Assembly: GCA_018105865.1 (NCBI GenBank)
Contig: CM030861.1
Span: 13,250,637-13,314,636, forward strand
Direction of reading: 5' to 3'
DNA from: Metaphire vulgaris
Lineage: Eukaryota > Annelida > Clitellata > Crassiclitellata > Megascolecidae
DNA: 64,000 nucleotides
A program made the position numbers and the translations under genes. The notes beneath the pieces were generated by a model that saw only the letters and a program-made list of their open reading frames with translations, had not been told where the DNA came from and did not search any database. Position 1 is the first letter of the stretch; each line of letters begins with the position of its first letter. Positions 1-48,796 of the stretch are shown here, one piece after another.

Positions 1-921
1 CTATTGATGTTGTACAAAGGAATGCCTTGCTGAAAACTTACATTAGCGGGAAAGTAGCCGACCAGATTTTGACATTCCATGAAACTGTACAGCCAAGAAG
101 TCACGTGTGCATTGATCGGCCAATTCAAAGGAAGACCTTGGAGAATTAGCCACTGCCACTGGCTGCCACAAAACATCATTCTATCAGAAAACTTTGGGAT
201 TCTGTTCACAGTTCCTAAGGCAAATTCAGATTAGAGGGCTTCTGGAAAATATATATATTTTGGATATTGATAAGAGTACATCCATGTCATCAGCGATACG
301 GAGCATTGTCCTCGGCTGCGTTTCTGACAGCCGTCACCAACCTCATCAGCACTCTCTGCCATGGATTGGCAGTTCTGGTTGCCGTCATCGAAAGTAAATG
401 TCTTAATTGTATTTGGTTTAAGTAAATTTAATGAGATATATAACTGATAGCAATACAATGAAACTCCATTAAGTAGGACACTTTGTAGTGTTTGGTCGCT
501 GCTTTCGTGATAGTGGCTTCAAACGGTTTTGATGTTTGCGGTCATTTGTGATTTTAAGAAAAAGTCCAAGTCCTTCCCGAGCCTCACAGGTTCATAGGGC
601 AGCGCAGATCTCCGTTGCAATAGTCCTCAGCCGGGCGTGCAATTCCATGGATACGGGACTAGTGCATCGCATAGCGTACCTGTTTGACTTTTCATAGTTT
701 TTACCACTGCTCCTCATTTTACCACTGCCCCTAACGAGCAAGGCTGAGTCAACCTTAGGGTTCCTGTGGGTATCAAATCCTCGACCTTCTGCTCCATTGT
801 CCAGCGTTATTACCACTTTGCTAACTTCCCGCCCTATTTGTGATTACTCAGTGACTGTACATCTTTGACTTAAGCAGGTGATTTCGTTTTATTATTAGTC
901 AGAATTGTTCTGTTTCTTTAG
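1..921. other. Left edge: intron or upstream sequence of the RhoGAP gene
   Basis: No exon is secured here. One reading frame is open from the window edge to a stop near base 150, starting I-D-V-V-Q-R-N-A-L-L-K-T-Y-I-S-G-K, but I do not recognise it and it has no clear donor site. The right half (about 580-842) is a tRNA-derived SINE, listed separately. The exon before base 922 must end two bases into a codon, and no convincing candidate lies inside the window, so it is probably off the left edge. Confidence 0.4.
580..842 (-). repeat. tRNA-derived SINE
   Basis: Read on the minus strand, a pol III type A box lies near 808-826 (TTAGCAAAGTGGTAATAACG) and a B box near 771-788 (GGTCGAGGATTTGATACC), spaced as in a tRNA. 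About 190 bases of non-tRNA body follow. The anticodon arm does not look intact, so this is a SINE head and not a tRNA gene. No clean poly-A or microsatellite tail was found at the far end. Confidence 0.6.
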
Positions 922-2884
922 GGTGAAGTTTGGCGTTCCTCTTGCAGAGGCCTTTAGGGGCGATGTCATTCCACATCAGTTGATTGTAAGTGAATTTTGT
1001 TCATACAAATTGATACAATTAATCTATGAAGACAAAAAGGTCTTTCAGTTATCTGGCTCTCTGTCTACTGACTGTGTCAGTACTATAGAAACGACTTTTG
1101 TTATTGTCATTACTGCTTTGATTGCATGAATTGGACGGTCTCTTAAATGAACCATTATCCGAATTTGACTGTACAGTTGTATTCTGTACGTGGGTTTTTA
1201 TTTTCATGGGAATTTGTAATGTACACAGAGTTATAAGATCCTGGATATATGATTAAACCAAAATATTTTAGAAACATTTTTCACAGATCACTCTTTCGTC
1301 TTTCATCTTTGTTCTAGGATATTTTGGTTTACATTGGAAGAGAGGGGATTGGTACAATGGATTTGTTTCGGAGGCCTGGCAGTCAGGCTGACCTGAAAGT
1401 GATAATGAAGAAATTATCTGAAGGGCAGGAGATAGCTCTGAATGACTACAACTTCTATACATTGGCTTCCGTAATCAAGGTGCCTCAAAATGTTTTTACT
1501 GCAGGATATTTTATCTCCTGTTTGACAGCCATGTAGAATTTCATATGGAAGTCTATGCATATGATATCTTTAAATGCCAGTAAAATAGTGACCGAATGAA
1601 AATCGTGATGATTATTTCTGTATGACACAGAGTTAATTTATATGCTATTTTTAAAAATAAGGATGGCATTGTCTTGTTTGTGGACAAGTTAGTTTATCAG
1701 TAAGTTATTCTGTTGCAGACTGTATTAGTTCTTAATTGCGGGCAGCATTTTGTTTTGTAGAAATTTTTGCTCAGAATTCCTGGTGGTATTTTTGGTCAGG
1801 AAGTTGAAGCCCGCCTCATTGAGACGCTTCAAATGGACGACCGATTTAAGCAATTGAAAGCAATACACAGGTTGACGTGCCTTACCGGTTGGCTGGACTT
1901 AACAAAATGTTTTGGCCATTGACAGATTAGTCTGTATGTTCTTCTGTTGAAACTTGCACAAAAGATTTTCTCTGTATTTTCTGGTAAGGTTTATAGTTGC
2001 TTTTGTTAATGGGTTTTTTGTGTGTGCGTTGTGGCAGTATCATCTCTGGTCTTGCGCCTGCCGTTCAGCAGCTCCTGGCGCTACTCTTTGGTACCTGGTT
2101 CTGGGTCGTCAATCACTCCAACTGCAAGTCAAGGTCATCGGAGTCGGTGGCAAAGAGCATCGCCGGAAGCCTTTTCCACACTTGTTCCGACGACCCCGGA
2201 AAGGTAGAATCTGCAGTTCGAATCCTCGAGATCCTCATCAACAATTTTGGCGGAACGGACGACATGTTTGGACGCGAGAACGTGGAGTTCTTTGTCGGGG
2301 TCATGAGGTCAGCAGGCGCCGATGACCTCGTGCGGAGTAAGATGTCGGGTCGTACCAGGACCACCCAAGAAGATTCTATGCACCGCTGTAAGCGTTCGGT
2401 TTAAGTTTTACCTCGTACTTGTGCATGTATACCAAATTGATCTGATGATGTTATATTCCCATTAAAGCTCTGGTATTGGCGAGGCCAGTATTAGTGCCAC
2501 ACTTATTTCCAATGTACATCCAAGCCTCTTGAGTATGCATTGATAATGTTTTACGGAATTACAGTTCATTAATTATCTTTCTGTATATTTAAATTATTTG
2601 GGATTTTTGAAAATCTGTTTTAGCCATAACAGAGAGTGAGTTTCGGTGCCATATTCAGCCGATAGCTTCTAGCGCTAGAGCTTCACTAGGTGGCAGCAGT
2701 GTTGAAATTCAGTTGCCTCAGTCGCTGTCATTTATGACGTCAGAGGAGTCGCTCGATTCGAGCATTCATCGGAGGGAACTAAATGCTCCCTACAACACGC
2801 ATCGGAAACTCGCTCGAGTGTCTTCAATATCAGCCCCTGATGTCAATCAGGTGATCAGTTTATGATAGGCCCTTGTGCTAATGC

Positions 2885-2921
<37 letters not shown>

Positions 2922-3585
2922 TATATATTTATTAGGTGGTTGTTAACCAACTTTAAGTCATTCACAAAGGGAAGAATTGTAGATGAGGGGTAAGTCAGGG
3001 GTGAGCACAAAGACACTATACAGTGGCTAGGGTCAGATTCGAACCAACTGCCCTTCGGTTGCCCTGACAATAATCCTACCACTGCTCCACCACCTGCCCC
3101 GCCCCCAATAAGAAAAATATTACTGCTTTTCGTAAGATGTAGATATATGTTATTAGTGCTTTTCTTATATCATGTATATATTTATATATATATATATTGA
3201 TATGTATATAGTGTTGTGGCTATTAGAAATATGCCATTTGAAGCATTTGAAAGGGTTCTGATGTTAAAGCAACTGATATTGACTGAGTGTGATTGATGGT
3301 TGTTGTTGTCAGGATTGTTGCTATTCCCGACCGACGCGATACGACAGCGTACGGCGACGCCAGATGCTGAGGCTAAAGGAGCGGTCGTGCTGGTTTCTCA
3401 GCCCGAGCACAAAAGACGCAGGCACGAGCGATGCCGGTCGCAGTTTCAGCATCTCTCCCGACAGTCCCGCCCGACACGCGATGCTGTGCTGCGACACCGG
3501 CAGCGTCTCCTGCGACACGACGGGACACCTGCTGCCCGAGGGTCCGCAGACGTCGAGCGCGCATCTTTCTCTTCGGCAAACGTAA
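922..3585 (+). CDS. RhoGAP domain protein, 3' six exons (5' end outside window)
   Basis: Rho GTPase-activating proteins speed GTP hydrolysis on Rho-family GTPases at membranes and the actin cytoskeleton. Exons: 922-985, 1318-1479, 1761-1870, 2038-2336, 2624-2850, 3313-3585 (stop TAA 3583-3585). All junctions are GT-AG and agree in phase, giving about 377 residues. The RhoGAP fold starts at KFGVPLAEAF. The arginine finger is the first R of MDLFRRPG (codon 1369-1371). It continues with FLLRIPGGIFG and SVAKSIAGSLFH. The 2336 donor is preferred to a GT at 2308 because the latter hits a stop in the next exon. The last two exons code a Ser/Arg-rich, probably disordered tail. The subfamily is unresolved; TAGAP/ARHGAP20-like and other single-domain RhoGAPs are all possible. 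AATAAA signals lie at 5356, 5413 and 5421. Confidence 0.83.
2885..3113 (-). repeat. tRNA-derived SINE with (AAT)n tail, in RhoGAP intron
   Basis: On the minus strand the head carries an A box near 3076-3098 (GGTGGAGCAGTGGTAGGATT) and a B box near 3032-3047 (TTGGTTCGAATCTGAC). The body ends in an (AAT)n tract, seen as (ATT)n on the plus strand at 2885-2921. Head, body and simple tail in this order are diagnostic of a SINE. It sits in the intron between 2850 and 3313, opposite to the host gene. Confidence 0.7.
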
Positions 3586-4769
3586 TTGCTCACACGATTT
3601 CGGAGAATTGCAAAGAACACGACCTCTGCGGCAAAGGGCCCGCGACCTCGTCCTCCTCCTCCTCCTCTGCTCAAGGTCGCAAGATGGTTCAGATCTGCGA
3701 GAAAGAAGTCGAAAAGGATTGGCAACACATGAAGCCGAGGCGAGTCCACTGACGAAACATCTCGGTGCTTTCTTTGCTTTGGAATCAGTCCCTGAAGACC
3801 CGACTAATGTGATAAAGATGAATAGAGTTACCCAGTGAATGAACCTTCGGGGGGGGGGTAGAGTTCTTTGGGGTTTTGCACTGTTGGACCGGTCCTATGA
3901 CCTCTTTGCAAAGACCGTTGTCTTGGAACTATTACTTGCTCACTAGTCTGTCTGTTCTAGAGTTGTGCGAGAAAATATAACCAAGGCGTCTTGGGTAGAT
4001 GTACCGTACTTGTCACTTTTGAGTCGATGCATAGGCTAGAAATACTTTTGTATGTCATTGTTTGGTGGAATTTTTTAGGGAATGATTGTGCTTTGTGCAC
4101 TGAATGAAAGGTTAAGGTTAAATGTTTTTATTTTTATATTCGGTAACCTCTGTAAAGACTTTGCAAAATCTTACTGCACACCTGGCAATTACGTAATCTG
4201 TTCTCAAAATGAAACGTGACATTTATTTGAAACACTCTGAATAGTGTTGTAGGTCTGCCATCTGTCGGTCATTTTCTGCATATTTGTCAATTTTTTTCTT
4301 GCATTGCGTTTTTAAAGTGCCCATGACTTTGGTTCTCATCAAACTAGAGAAATTGTCTCAACGATAATAATAATAATAACTGTTAAGTTGAGGCTAATAT
4401 AAATGCTGCATTTGCAACAGTGTCTCTCTAAGTCGAGTCTAGTGCCAATGGTTGATGTGCCATAGATGTGGAGGTTGGGGGGAGGGGGTGCACTGATAAA
4501 AATCTTCACTGACAGCGCTTTATGACAATATTTCCCCGTAGAACCATATTTTACACAACATATTTCAAGTGAGATATTTTATTCAGTCTGCTAATATGTA
4601 TTATTGCTTTAATATTTTTTAGTTGCCAATGATATTTAATTGTAATTGATTATATTATATGGTTGTTTTTGTCTTTGTTAAAACTCACTTGTTCCACAAT
4701 TATTTGCGCCAAAAGGTGATGTCTTCGAGTTAAAGCAGATTATTATAATATACTGTACGAACATATGCA

Positions 4770-4811
<42 letters not shown>

Positions 4812-5236
4812 ATGTGTGTGTGTATATATACATATGCAAGAGATTCTTTTATTTAAAACTACTTTCTTGTATAACTATTTCATTTTGCTGTTGATAGCTG
4901 TTTGTTCATAGTCCTAAGACTGAGTTCTCTTGCATTATCCTGATCGTTTGCTAGAAACTATCAATGCATTACTGTTATATGCAGTCTTTGTTATTCGTGG
5001 TTTTTGTTTTCATTTTATATTAGGAGCTTCTAAACTGTAATGACAACACTTTGGCACGACACAACATCACATAAGGAGTTTCTATCATAATTGCAATGGT
5101 TAATTCTGAGTTGAATTATTGAAAAGGGCTAAACTAGTTCATGGTGTCTAAATATGTATTGCTTTTTATTGGATTAATCAATGATTGTCTGTGTCTTAAT
5201 CTGCAAGCATATTAGCAACCTGTTTTTATTGTCATT

Positions 5237-5289
<53 letters not shown>

Positions 5290-5931
5290 TGTTTAGCTCA
5301 AAAATGGAAACCATGTTATGCACAATTTGTCTCTAAGCCTTTGCTTTTATAAATCAATAAATCATTCAAATACAACAGTTTTCTTTGTATATTCTTTGGT
5401 TATAGTTCCTAAAATAAAGAAATAAATGTGACCGCAGATAATAAGACTTGTATCAGAAGAGGCAAGGCAGGAATAAGGGTAAACAAGTTACTTGCATTGT
5501 ACAGCCATGAAGGAGACTGAGATTAGGGGAAGATCATCCTATTCTGGCCATGGGATTTATGCGATTTCAATTAGGTTTCTATTGGGATGGGAGGTTGGTA
5601 GGAGTGACTGCTGACTTATTGATTTCAGCCATTTTTTTAATACATCATAATAATAATTATTATTGTGTCCTAAGTCTTACTCATTTTGGATAGAGGTCAT
5701 AGCAAGATCTAAGAATGAATTAGGCAAATGTTGAGGTGCAATTTCCGTGGTATTAGCAGTTGGGATGCAATACATAAAGAGAAAGGTTTTTGAACTATGT
5801 TAACTATAATACTCTGAGAAGTTTGAACGGCAGTTTTAATGTTCCAAAATTGTCCCACTCCCTGTCTAAGTATTTCACTAGAGAACACGAGTGACCATAG
5901 AATTACTATTCTAGGGTCACTGACTTGTCAC
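3586..5931. other. Convergent 3' intergenic region (RhoGAP 3' UTR and CARF-like 3' flank)
   Basis: AT-rich sequence without supported exons. It holds an (AT)n tract at 4769-4812, a (CT)n tract at 5239-5285 and three AATAAA hexamers (5356, 5413, 5421) that could end a long RhoGAP 3' UTR. The two neighbouring genes converge here, so it probably carries both 3' untranslated regions. Confidence 0.5.
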
Positions 5932-8607
5932 TCATGTTCTGTGGAGTGAGTCACCGGAGTGTTCTACGCTCTCCCACCGTCCCACCAACGGCACTTCTAT
6001 GACCGCACCGGTTTCACCGTGACCGCCGGCCAGGAACTCGAGGTGCGCCACCTGCAGACGCTGAGCGAGCGCCTCGAGGTGCGCGATGTCCGTGCAGCGG
6101 TAGGTCAGGCCGATCAGCTGGTTGAGCACCTCGCGGCACTGAGCGGCGGTCGAGTTAACGAGTTTCGTTTCGGTAACGTTGTTTTCGCAGTCCAGGCGTA
6201 GGTTTGTGGCGTCTATTAGCACAAATGTCGCGCTCGCGTCGACTTCGACAAGAGTCGACGTTGACGGTTCCCACTCGACAACCTCGGCCGCCGCCTGATC
6301 AGCACCTGGAATGGTCGAAATCGGATGGCGCGCCCGGTAGAGCATGTTGGTGTAGTAGCGCCTGCCGGGGAAGAAGCGCCGGTCGTGGGGCAGAGGCTGC
6401 GGCCGATCGTGAAACAGATCCTGTTCGACAAACTTCTCGGTCGTCTGCTGAAGCGCGGCAACAGTGTTAACGCCGGCGTTGATCTGCTGACGAATAAAGT
6501 CCCTGACCTGCGGGTCGACCGGTTGGGCCAGGGACGCCTCCTAGATGACAAAATGATAAATAAGGTCAAAAAGCAAAAAATATTTGAGGACAAATGCAAG
6601 ATATTTTAGGACGTGTGGCACACCGTAACCAAAATTTCCTCAGATACAATTTCACTTCCTACATCTCTAGTTACAACTGTTAACTTCAATTTTCTAATTG
6701 AAAGCATCTCGTGTTAATTCATTACGTTTTATTACAGGGCAAAATCCCAACAAGAGTCTAGAATAAAATCCATGTAACGGTTCCTGGCTTTCCTTTGTAC
6801 CTCAGTCGGGTGATTTGAATGCAACTCGGGTCGTGGCAGGCGAATGTAGAATCTGGTTTCTGACATGACAATGCTCTCCGGGTCGTTCATCGCCCGGCGC
6901 AGCTTCTTTGCCTGGTAAAATCGTCGCTTTGCCGAATCTAAGGATATCTAAACAGAAAGTATGTCTGCCGAGTAAGTACCTCTACCATAAACACACATGG
7001 AAAATGTTTGGATACAAGATTACTCCAAAGGATAGACTGATTAAGTGGGTGCCAAGTCTACTATCATCAATTATAACAAAATATGCCGATGACCAAAAAG
7101 AATGGATGCAGAAAGTATAAAGACATGCAATAATAAACAGAAGAACATTAACAGACAGTCTTAAAATACTAGATATTAAGTCGTTAGTATTGTAAAGCCA
7201 CCAAACATTTCATTTTACATTTCACGTTGTCATCCATCCTCAGCATACATGGCATAGCCACATAATATTCTTCTTCTCTTGACAATGTCCCTGATTTGTG
7301 TCTGTGTGGCCTTCTTCATTGGTGATGCGTTCCTAGTTATTGATTTTTAGCATTTAGCATTTTGAGAAGACCAACAACAGATGTTAAATGTTCGAAGTGC
7401 GCTCACCCGAAACTGAGGGAATCGACAAATCTCTCGCATGAAAACGGCCGCTTTACAATTCTGCTTTCTTGACATCCTGCTACCAATACCCTAAATCATA
7501 TATAAACAACCTGACCTCATCTTGACGTGGCAAGATAAAAAAAGGAATATATTTCCACAAAGGCTTGAAAATATGCCAATAATGTCCCTGTAATGCATTC
7601 AGAAAAGGCACAAGCAAGGAGTGCAGTGGTTACAAGCAAACTCCACGTACCAGTTGATTATAGAAAAGTGCAAAAAGTTATGAAGGATATCACTTTGTTA
7701 ATTTTGCATTGAAAGACACACTTCTTACTGCTAACTATTTATTGTTCACCAAAGAATCTAAGATAACTGAATTGAAAAATGTTTGAATTATGAACAGTTT
7801 CTTATGGTTAATGTATGACATCTAATCGACATACTGCTCCAAATTCAAAAGTTCTGCCCGCCTTCCGCTTTCTTGCGATATGCCTATCGCGGCCGTACTG
7901 ACATTCAAACATAGTCGAGGAGTTAATAATGAATGGAACACCATCGTATTGTATCAACGGGCCTTTACAGATGTTGCGTTTTGGTTCTTCCCAGAAGACC
8001 TTGTGCTTCTCAAAATCAGTCGCTACAACGTATCAAATGCAAGAGCACTATGTGTAAAACAGACAACGGTCAAATTAAAATAAAAATCAAACAATAGGCT
8101 CAGTCCACGTTAATTCAAGGTTCTAGTTTCTTCATACGGCTAACATAGCAACTCATAACAAATAAAAATTCGTCTATTTTCTGGATGGATTACGTTCTAG
8201 TACTCGTTGACTTTGAGCCACTTGAAGAATACTAAATAGATGGATAACATGAACCGACATGCGCAGTGCTCTTGCGATATTTTTCCTGTTATAGCGTTGT
8301 GCAAATAAAAAATAATAATGCTTACAAACTCTATCGAAATAAACAAATAAATTATCTAGTGAAAGAAGTACGCCATAGTAGGCTAGATCAACTGAAGAAT
8401 GAAAGAGAGAAATGAACCTGATTTTTTCTGTTTAATCTTGACGAATCGTGTGTTTGTAGAGTTCTGGTACGCTCTGACGATGGCCAGAGCGTCGTCAACG
8501 GAGGCGACGAAGCCCTCGTACCCGGCGGCACCGTCCTTCGTTGGACAGAGACCGAGAAACCTCGGCGGATCGTCGGCTCCGTCGTGCCATTGGCAACAGT
8601 CGGTCAT
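5932..8607 (-). CDS. CARF/ALS2CR8-like protein, five exons
   Basis: The family (calcium-responsive transcription factor, ALS2CR8 domain) includes a neuronal transcription factor in mammals; the role of this shorter protein is unknown. Minus-strand exons: 8607-8418, 8022-7835, 7490-7407, 6911-6801, 6540-5932, with stop TGA at 5934-5932. All junctions are GT-AG and in phase, giving 393 residues against about 725 for human CARF. ATG 8607 follows an in-frame TGA nine bases upstream, which supports it. Motifs in order: GFVASVDDALAIVRAYQ, VFWEEP, MFECQYGRDRHIARKRK, NCKAAVFMREICRFPQF, TRFYIRLPRPELHSNHP, then GVNTVAALQQTTEKFVEQDLF followed by a YYTNMLYRARHP segment. This order (Cys-containing basic stretch, H-x2-H, 'FVE-x2-LF', 'YRA') is what I recall for CARF. 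The last exon is markedly GC-rich. Family assignment rests on memory, not on a search. Confidence 0.78.
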
Positions 8608-9704
8608 TACCTTTCAAAAATAAGCACTAGGACAATCGATTCGTCGCATTAAAAGTGAGTAAAACTAACGAAAATAATTCGATTTATCTGAGCAATGAGA
8701 CGTTTTTAGACAAACCAAAGACCACGTATTAAAATTGATCAAATAAAAGGTATAAACTCAAAAGAGTTTTATGTCTGTACTGCGGTAGAGCCTAGAGTTT
8801 TATTCTATTTATTTTATAATAAATATTATGTGGTCAAGGTCATCGTGGTTGGGACTTTACGGCTATGGAAGAGATGACTTGCTAAAGAGAACTGCTCTAA
8901 GGCTAAATGTTAGAATCTCTGGGGAAATGTGGCGGGGTCGGGGTGGATTATGAGGGATAGCGTAGTATGGGTTTGTGGCTTTTTGAAAGTGCTATAAGTA
9001 TGCATTGCAGATATGGGAACTGACACCTGGTTAAATTCTTATACGGAATACATTGATATACTGGAGGAGAAGTGAATAAGTGCAGTAGTGTTGTTGCCAC
9101 TGTTGGAAGCTCCAAGCACTGTACATTGATGCAATGGAAATGGAACAATTTTTCATTGGAATACTCATTGTAAGAAATACAAGCTTAAGTTGATTCCTAT
9201 TGGAATGTATCGTTAATGTCTTTTTTACTAATCTATCCACTTATACTGAATCATGTAAAATAGTTACATGTTTAATAGAATCTTACTGTTTGTTGTTAAA
9301 AAACCTTTAAAATAAGAATTTAAAACCTGATATTTGACATGATTCACAACCCAATGTAAATAATTGATATCTTGGTTTAATGTAATGTAAACAATTGATG
9401 TCTTGGTTTAAAGATGCTCCAGAAAACACTGAACAAACAGAGCAGAAGAAAAAATGCAGATGTATCGAAATTACAGTTCTAGTTTTTCTGTACTAAAGAT
9501 AACTTTGGAGTTCATCATCATCATCATCATCTTGCTCTCTGCCAACTCTTTAGTGACAACATCTAGACACAAATTGTTTCCAAGAAGTCCGATCCTCTCT
9601 TTGGAGTTAATTAACAGCCAATATTTCGATTGCTTTGAACTGCATTTGACTTCAGCGACATCCTTTGTCCCTAGTGGCACCAGTTATGTAGCACTGTCTT
9701 CCCA
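8608..9704. other. Intergenic, between CARF-like and profilin-4-like genes
   Basis: About 1.1 kb of AT-rich sequence between two minus-strand genes. It should hold the CARF-like promoter and the profilin-4 3' flank. A short (ATC)n tract lies at 9514-9531. I see no exon, RNA gene or clear promoter element. Confidence 0.5.
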
Positions 9705-11305
9705 TTATTTGCCTTTTTCACGAAAGTAATCGGCTGAAATATAATGGTAATTAATTGAAGCTAAAAATAATAAAACTGAAAAATCAGGAAAAAGCACCCA
9801 CAAATGAATAGGTTGCAGTGCCACAAATAATTCATCACTAATGCTGTCTTCAAGTGACAACATTATTTAATAACATTAGTGGCTCTTGGCTTAATAACAT
9901 ATTAATCATTAATATCAGTAGAGTGTGAATGAAGAAATGGATCAAGGAAATGGTCAATTTATATATTTGTGGATATAAAAATAATGGCGTTAGCAATATC
10001 CAGTTATCACTTCTTATTAACTAGTGCTTATTGAGCAGCTCTACATCTTGCTTACATGTTTTATTCAGTTAAACAAAAAAATCAACAGCTTGAGGCAAAA
10101 TCAGACTAATTGAAATGAAAGAACTTCTATTGTGCCATTTAAGTTTTGAGTCTTGATCGAAATTTTACAAGACTCAGACTAATAAACTATATATATCATA
10201 ACAATAAATGAACCGACCCATTTTCTTCACAGCTAAATTGACAAATGAAAAATAACCTGACCTAGTTTCTCCACTGCTTCTATGCACACACTAGGATACA
10301 TGTTCTCAGAATACGCGGCCATGAGTATCAGCGTCTCAGTCCGCACCAAGACCATTCCACCGCTCGTCTACAATACAATACAATGCAATCCTAAGAATAA
10401 GCAGCCACTATGGTACTACTTGTGAAAGCGTTATATAGCTTAACAAGATTTCACAAGATTGCTTACTTATACAACATGGTCTTACATCCATGCATTGCAC
10501 TGACGGCGTGGGTTGTGTTTCCAGAAGGAAGCTAATGGAGCACCACCCCCCCTAAATTATTTGAATTGAGGGACAGCAGAGTTTAATGTTCACAACGCTA
10601 AGATATACAACAATGCCTTCAACTTCATTTTTATTTATCAATGCTCAAGAGTTGGAAAATTTCTAAACTTATGAATGAATTTTTATATCACTTTATCAGA
10701 TCAGGGTTCTGCTATCTATACAAATCTTTTCCTTGAGCTAGAAATCAGAGCTAACAACCTAGAATGAAAAATCTAATTTCCAAAACATACTGATTTTGCA
10801 TAAATGGAGGCGTTATCAGCCCGAAGGCATTGGTAATGGATGTTGTCATGCTGGAATCCACTTTCACGAGCGAGGTGTGGTGATTGAAAAAGTCCAAGAA
10901 AGACTTGAATTTGGGCCGTAGAAAGCTGCTTAAAAAATGTTAAAATTCAAATATTATGGAAATGACTTACTATTATATAATTTAATTATAAAATATTTGA
11001 ACCAACTGAAAAATTATTGTGTAAATGACATCATAAGTACGGTGACTGGAGATTTTTGAAAATTGCGGTAAATGGAGCGTTTTATTGAGCAAGTTGGCAA
11101 TATGCTGTGTTCATTTCTGCAAATAAATCTCGCATGCATAAAAATATAGGAATTCCTACAAATATTGCATACCAAATAGAGTGTGAACATTACCTTGAAG
11201 CCTGCTGATGTTATAATCAAAGTCCCATCGAAACGATTGAATAAAGCACACTGGTAAACATGATTTGTTGCAATTAATGCCTCATGCAGAAGATTCTGCA
11301 GGTGA
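9705..11305 (-). CDS. PFN4: Profilin-4-like protein, exons 2-5 (start exon not found)
   Basis: Profilins bind actin monomers and polyproline; profilin-4 is a divergent form that in mammals is testis-enriched and needed for sperm acrosome and manchette formation. Minus-strand exons: 11305-11194, 10925-10791, 10367-10262, 9733-9705 (stop TAA 9707-9705). All are GT-AG and in phase. Motifs in order: HLQNLLHEALIATNHVYQC, FDGTLIITSAGF, YQCLRADNASIYAK, TETLILMAAYSENMYPSVCI, EAVEKLADYFREKGK. Length is 126 residues plus an expected Met-Ser from a start exon ending ATG-AG, so 128 against 129 in human PFN4. The second exon is easily misread because another frame is also open. That start exon was not found up to 12.7 kb. 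The last junction uses a weak GTCAGG donor, but the DYFREKGK ending fits the family far better than reading through. Confidence 0.92.
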
Positions 11306-12058
11306 CTTAGTTTTATGGAATCCTACAATCGACAACACCTGACAATAATCCATGGTAATATCGTCAATAATAAAGTAGAGCAATTCAAAAATTCCCATTT
11401 CAGTTGCACTTTGCGACAGCAATGGTACGATGACAATAGTTTGTGCAAAGTAACTGAAGGGTTAATTGTTCAGAACACATTACCTTCCAATTATTCATCA
11501 TCAATTATTGAAAAGCCATAAACCGATGCCACGGTAAAATAAAGGCGTCATACAAATGGAAATAATAGGATAGAATGGACATAGACTTTGAAATATGTTT
11601 AATGAAGCCTATAATATCAAATAACTAGGTATCACATTTTACAACCTCTGATAAAGTATGTGATGGATGAAAAATATGGCGAAATATTGTAGATAAAGTA
11701 TATTTTATAAACTCGATGTACTGGAATGCCGTGCTTTCTGAATCTTGGATCCGCTTCCATCTTAAGATCTGCCATTATTACTATTATGACAATAAAATAT
11801 CTCGGTTACAACGACGCAGGGACGAAGTTTTCACGCTTTAAGATTTAAAGTAAACATAAAATCGCATTTAATTGAAATTTTATTGAAAAGTAGTTTCAAA
11901 TGCGCTACCATCACCATGACGACGACTTTTAAATACGCCATGTGAAACATTTGTATAGCGCTAAGATTATTTTGCATAGTACATTTTCAAATTCGTATTC
12001 CTAAAACAAAAACCTAAGAGGATTGAGTAGCTCTGATAGACTTGATGGAGCGGCACCC

Positions 12059-12145
<87 letters not shown>

Positions 12146-12731
12146 TTAAGATAGGGCAACCAATGTAGAACAGACATCATACAAACACTAATGTGATCAC
12201 GTCTTGTGACACCAACAAAAACCTGAAAGAATAACCATCGGGTAGGCGGAGTATCATATTTTGCTTTGAATTAAGTGCGCAACTGTAATAAATTGTGAGT
12301 AGTTCCGTCGTCAGTTACTCGGTGGCGCCACTCGCCTGAGGCAGTCTGGGCTACGGCGTTCGTGTGGTGTTTGAACAGTTCGGTTGTCTTGCCCAGTTGA
12401 CTGTCATTGTTGTCGAATCAACGTTAGAAAAGTGGCAACAGCGACAACGACGACAACAACAACAACATTAAGGACGAGGATTAATTTTCTAATCGATCGG
12501 TCGTTGAATTTGCACCGATGCAACCGCCGGTTTCGCCTAAATAGATTTATATTGAGTGAAATTAGGTCTACGCAGTGCTTGGATGTGGTTCAGCTTTCCC
12601 AAGCTGTTTCTCTATGTTGCCGACCTCCATTCCAATGAATTATGAGAGTACGGACTGGAGGAGCAGCTGGATGTAATTAGAGACTGCTCACTTTTAAAAT
12701 AAAGGTGCTTGTTCCGGACTCCCTGTAGAAT
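11306..12731. promoter_or_regulatory. Divergent intergenic region between PFN4-like and otoferlin genes
   Basis: The profilin-4-like gene runs left and the otoferlin gene runs right from this 1.4 kb stretch, so it should carry promoter functions for both. Contents: a perfect (GA)n tract at 12061-12141, then a more GC-rich stretch near 12300-12480 likely to be the otoferlin 5' UTR, with a short (ACA)n run near 12450-12466. No TATA box stands out. The promoter assignment is inferred from position only. Confidence 0.4.
12061..12141 (+). repeat. (GA)n microsatellite
   Basis: About 40 uninterrupted GA dinucleotides. It sits in the divergent gene spacer, roughly 0.6 kb upstream of the otoferlin start codon. 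Confidence 0.98.
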
Positions 12732-48789
<36,058 letters not shown>

Positions 48790-48796
48790 TCATCAC

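Noticed and set aside
1..149. Open frame at the left window edge (IDVVQRNALLKTYISG start)
   Set aside because: I do not recognise it, no donor ends it convincingly, and it could be chance or an old repeat.
3300..3838. Overlapping open frames of 135-150 codons on both strands over the RhoGAP last exon
   Set aside because: They are shadows of a GC-rich exon. Only the frame that continues the spliced RhoGAP reading and ends at 3585 fits the phase.
6204..6609. Plus- and minus-strand frames over the last CARF-like exon
   Set aside because: Composition is arginine/proline-rich and frames are not joined by splice signals. The minus frame ending at 5932 carries the family motifs.
7407..7476. CARF-like exon 3 starting at 7476 after GGTAGCAG
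   Set aside because: That acceptor breaks phase with exon 2. The acceptor at GATTTAG (exon from 7490) restores phase at both ends.
10233..10262. Read-through ending of profilin-4 (GQVIFHLSI)
   Set aside because: A weak donor at 10261 leads in phase to 9733, giving the family-typical ending DYFREKGK; the read-through peptide has no similarity to profilins.
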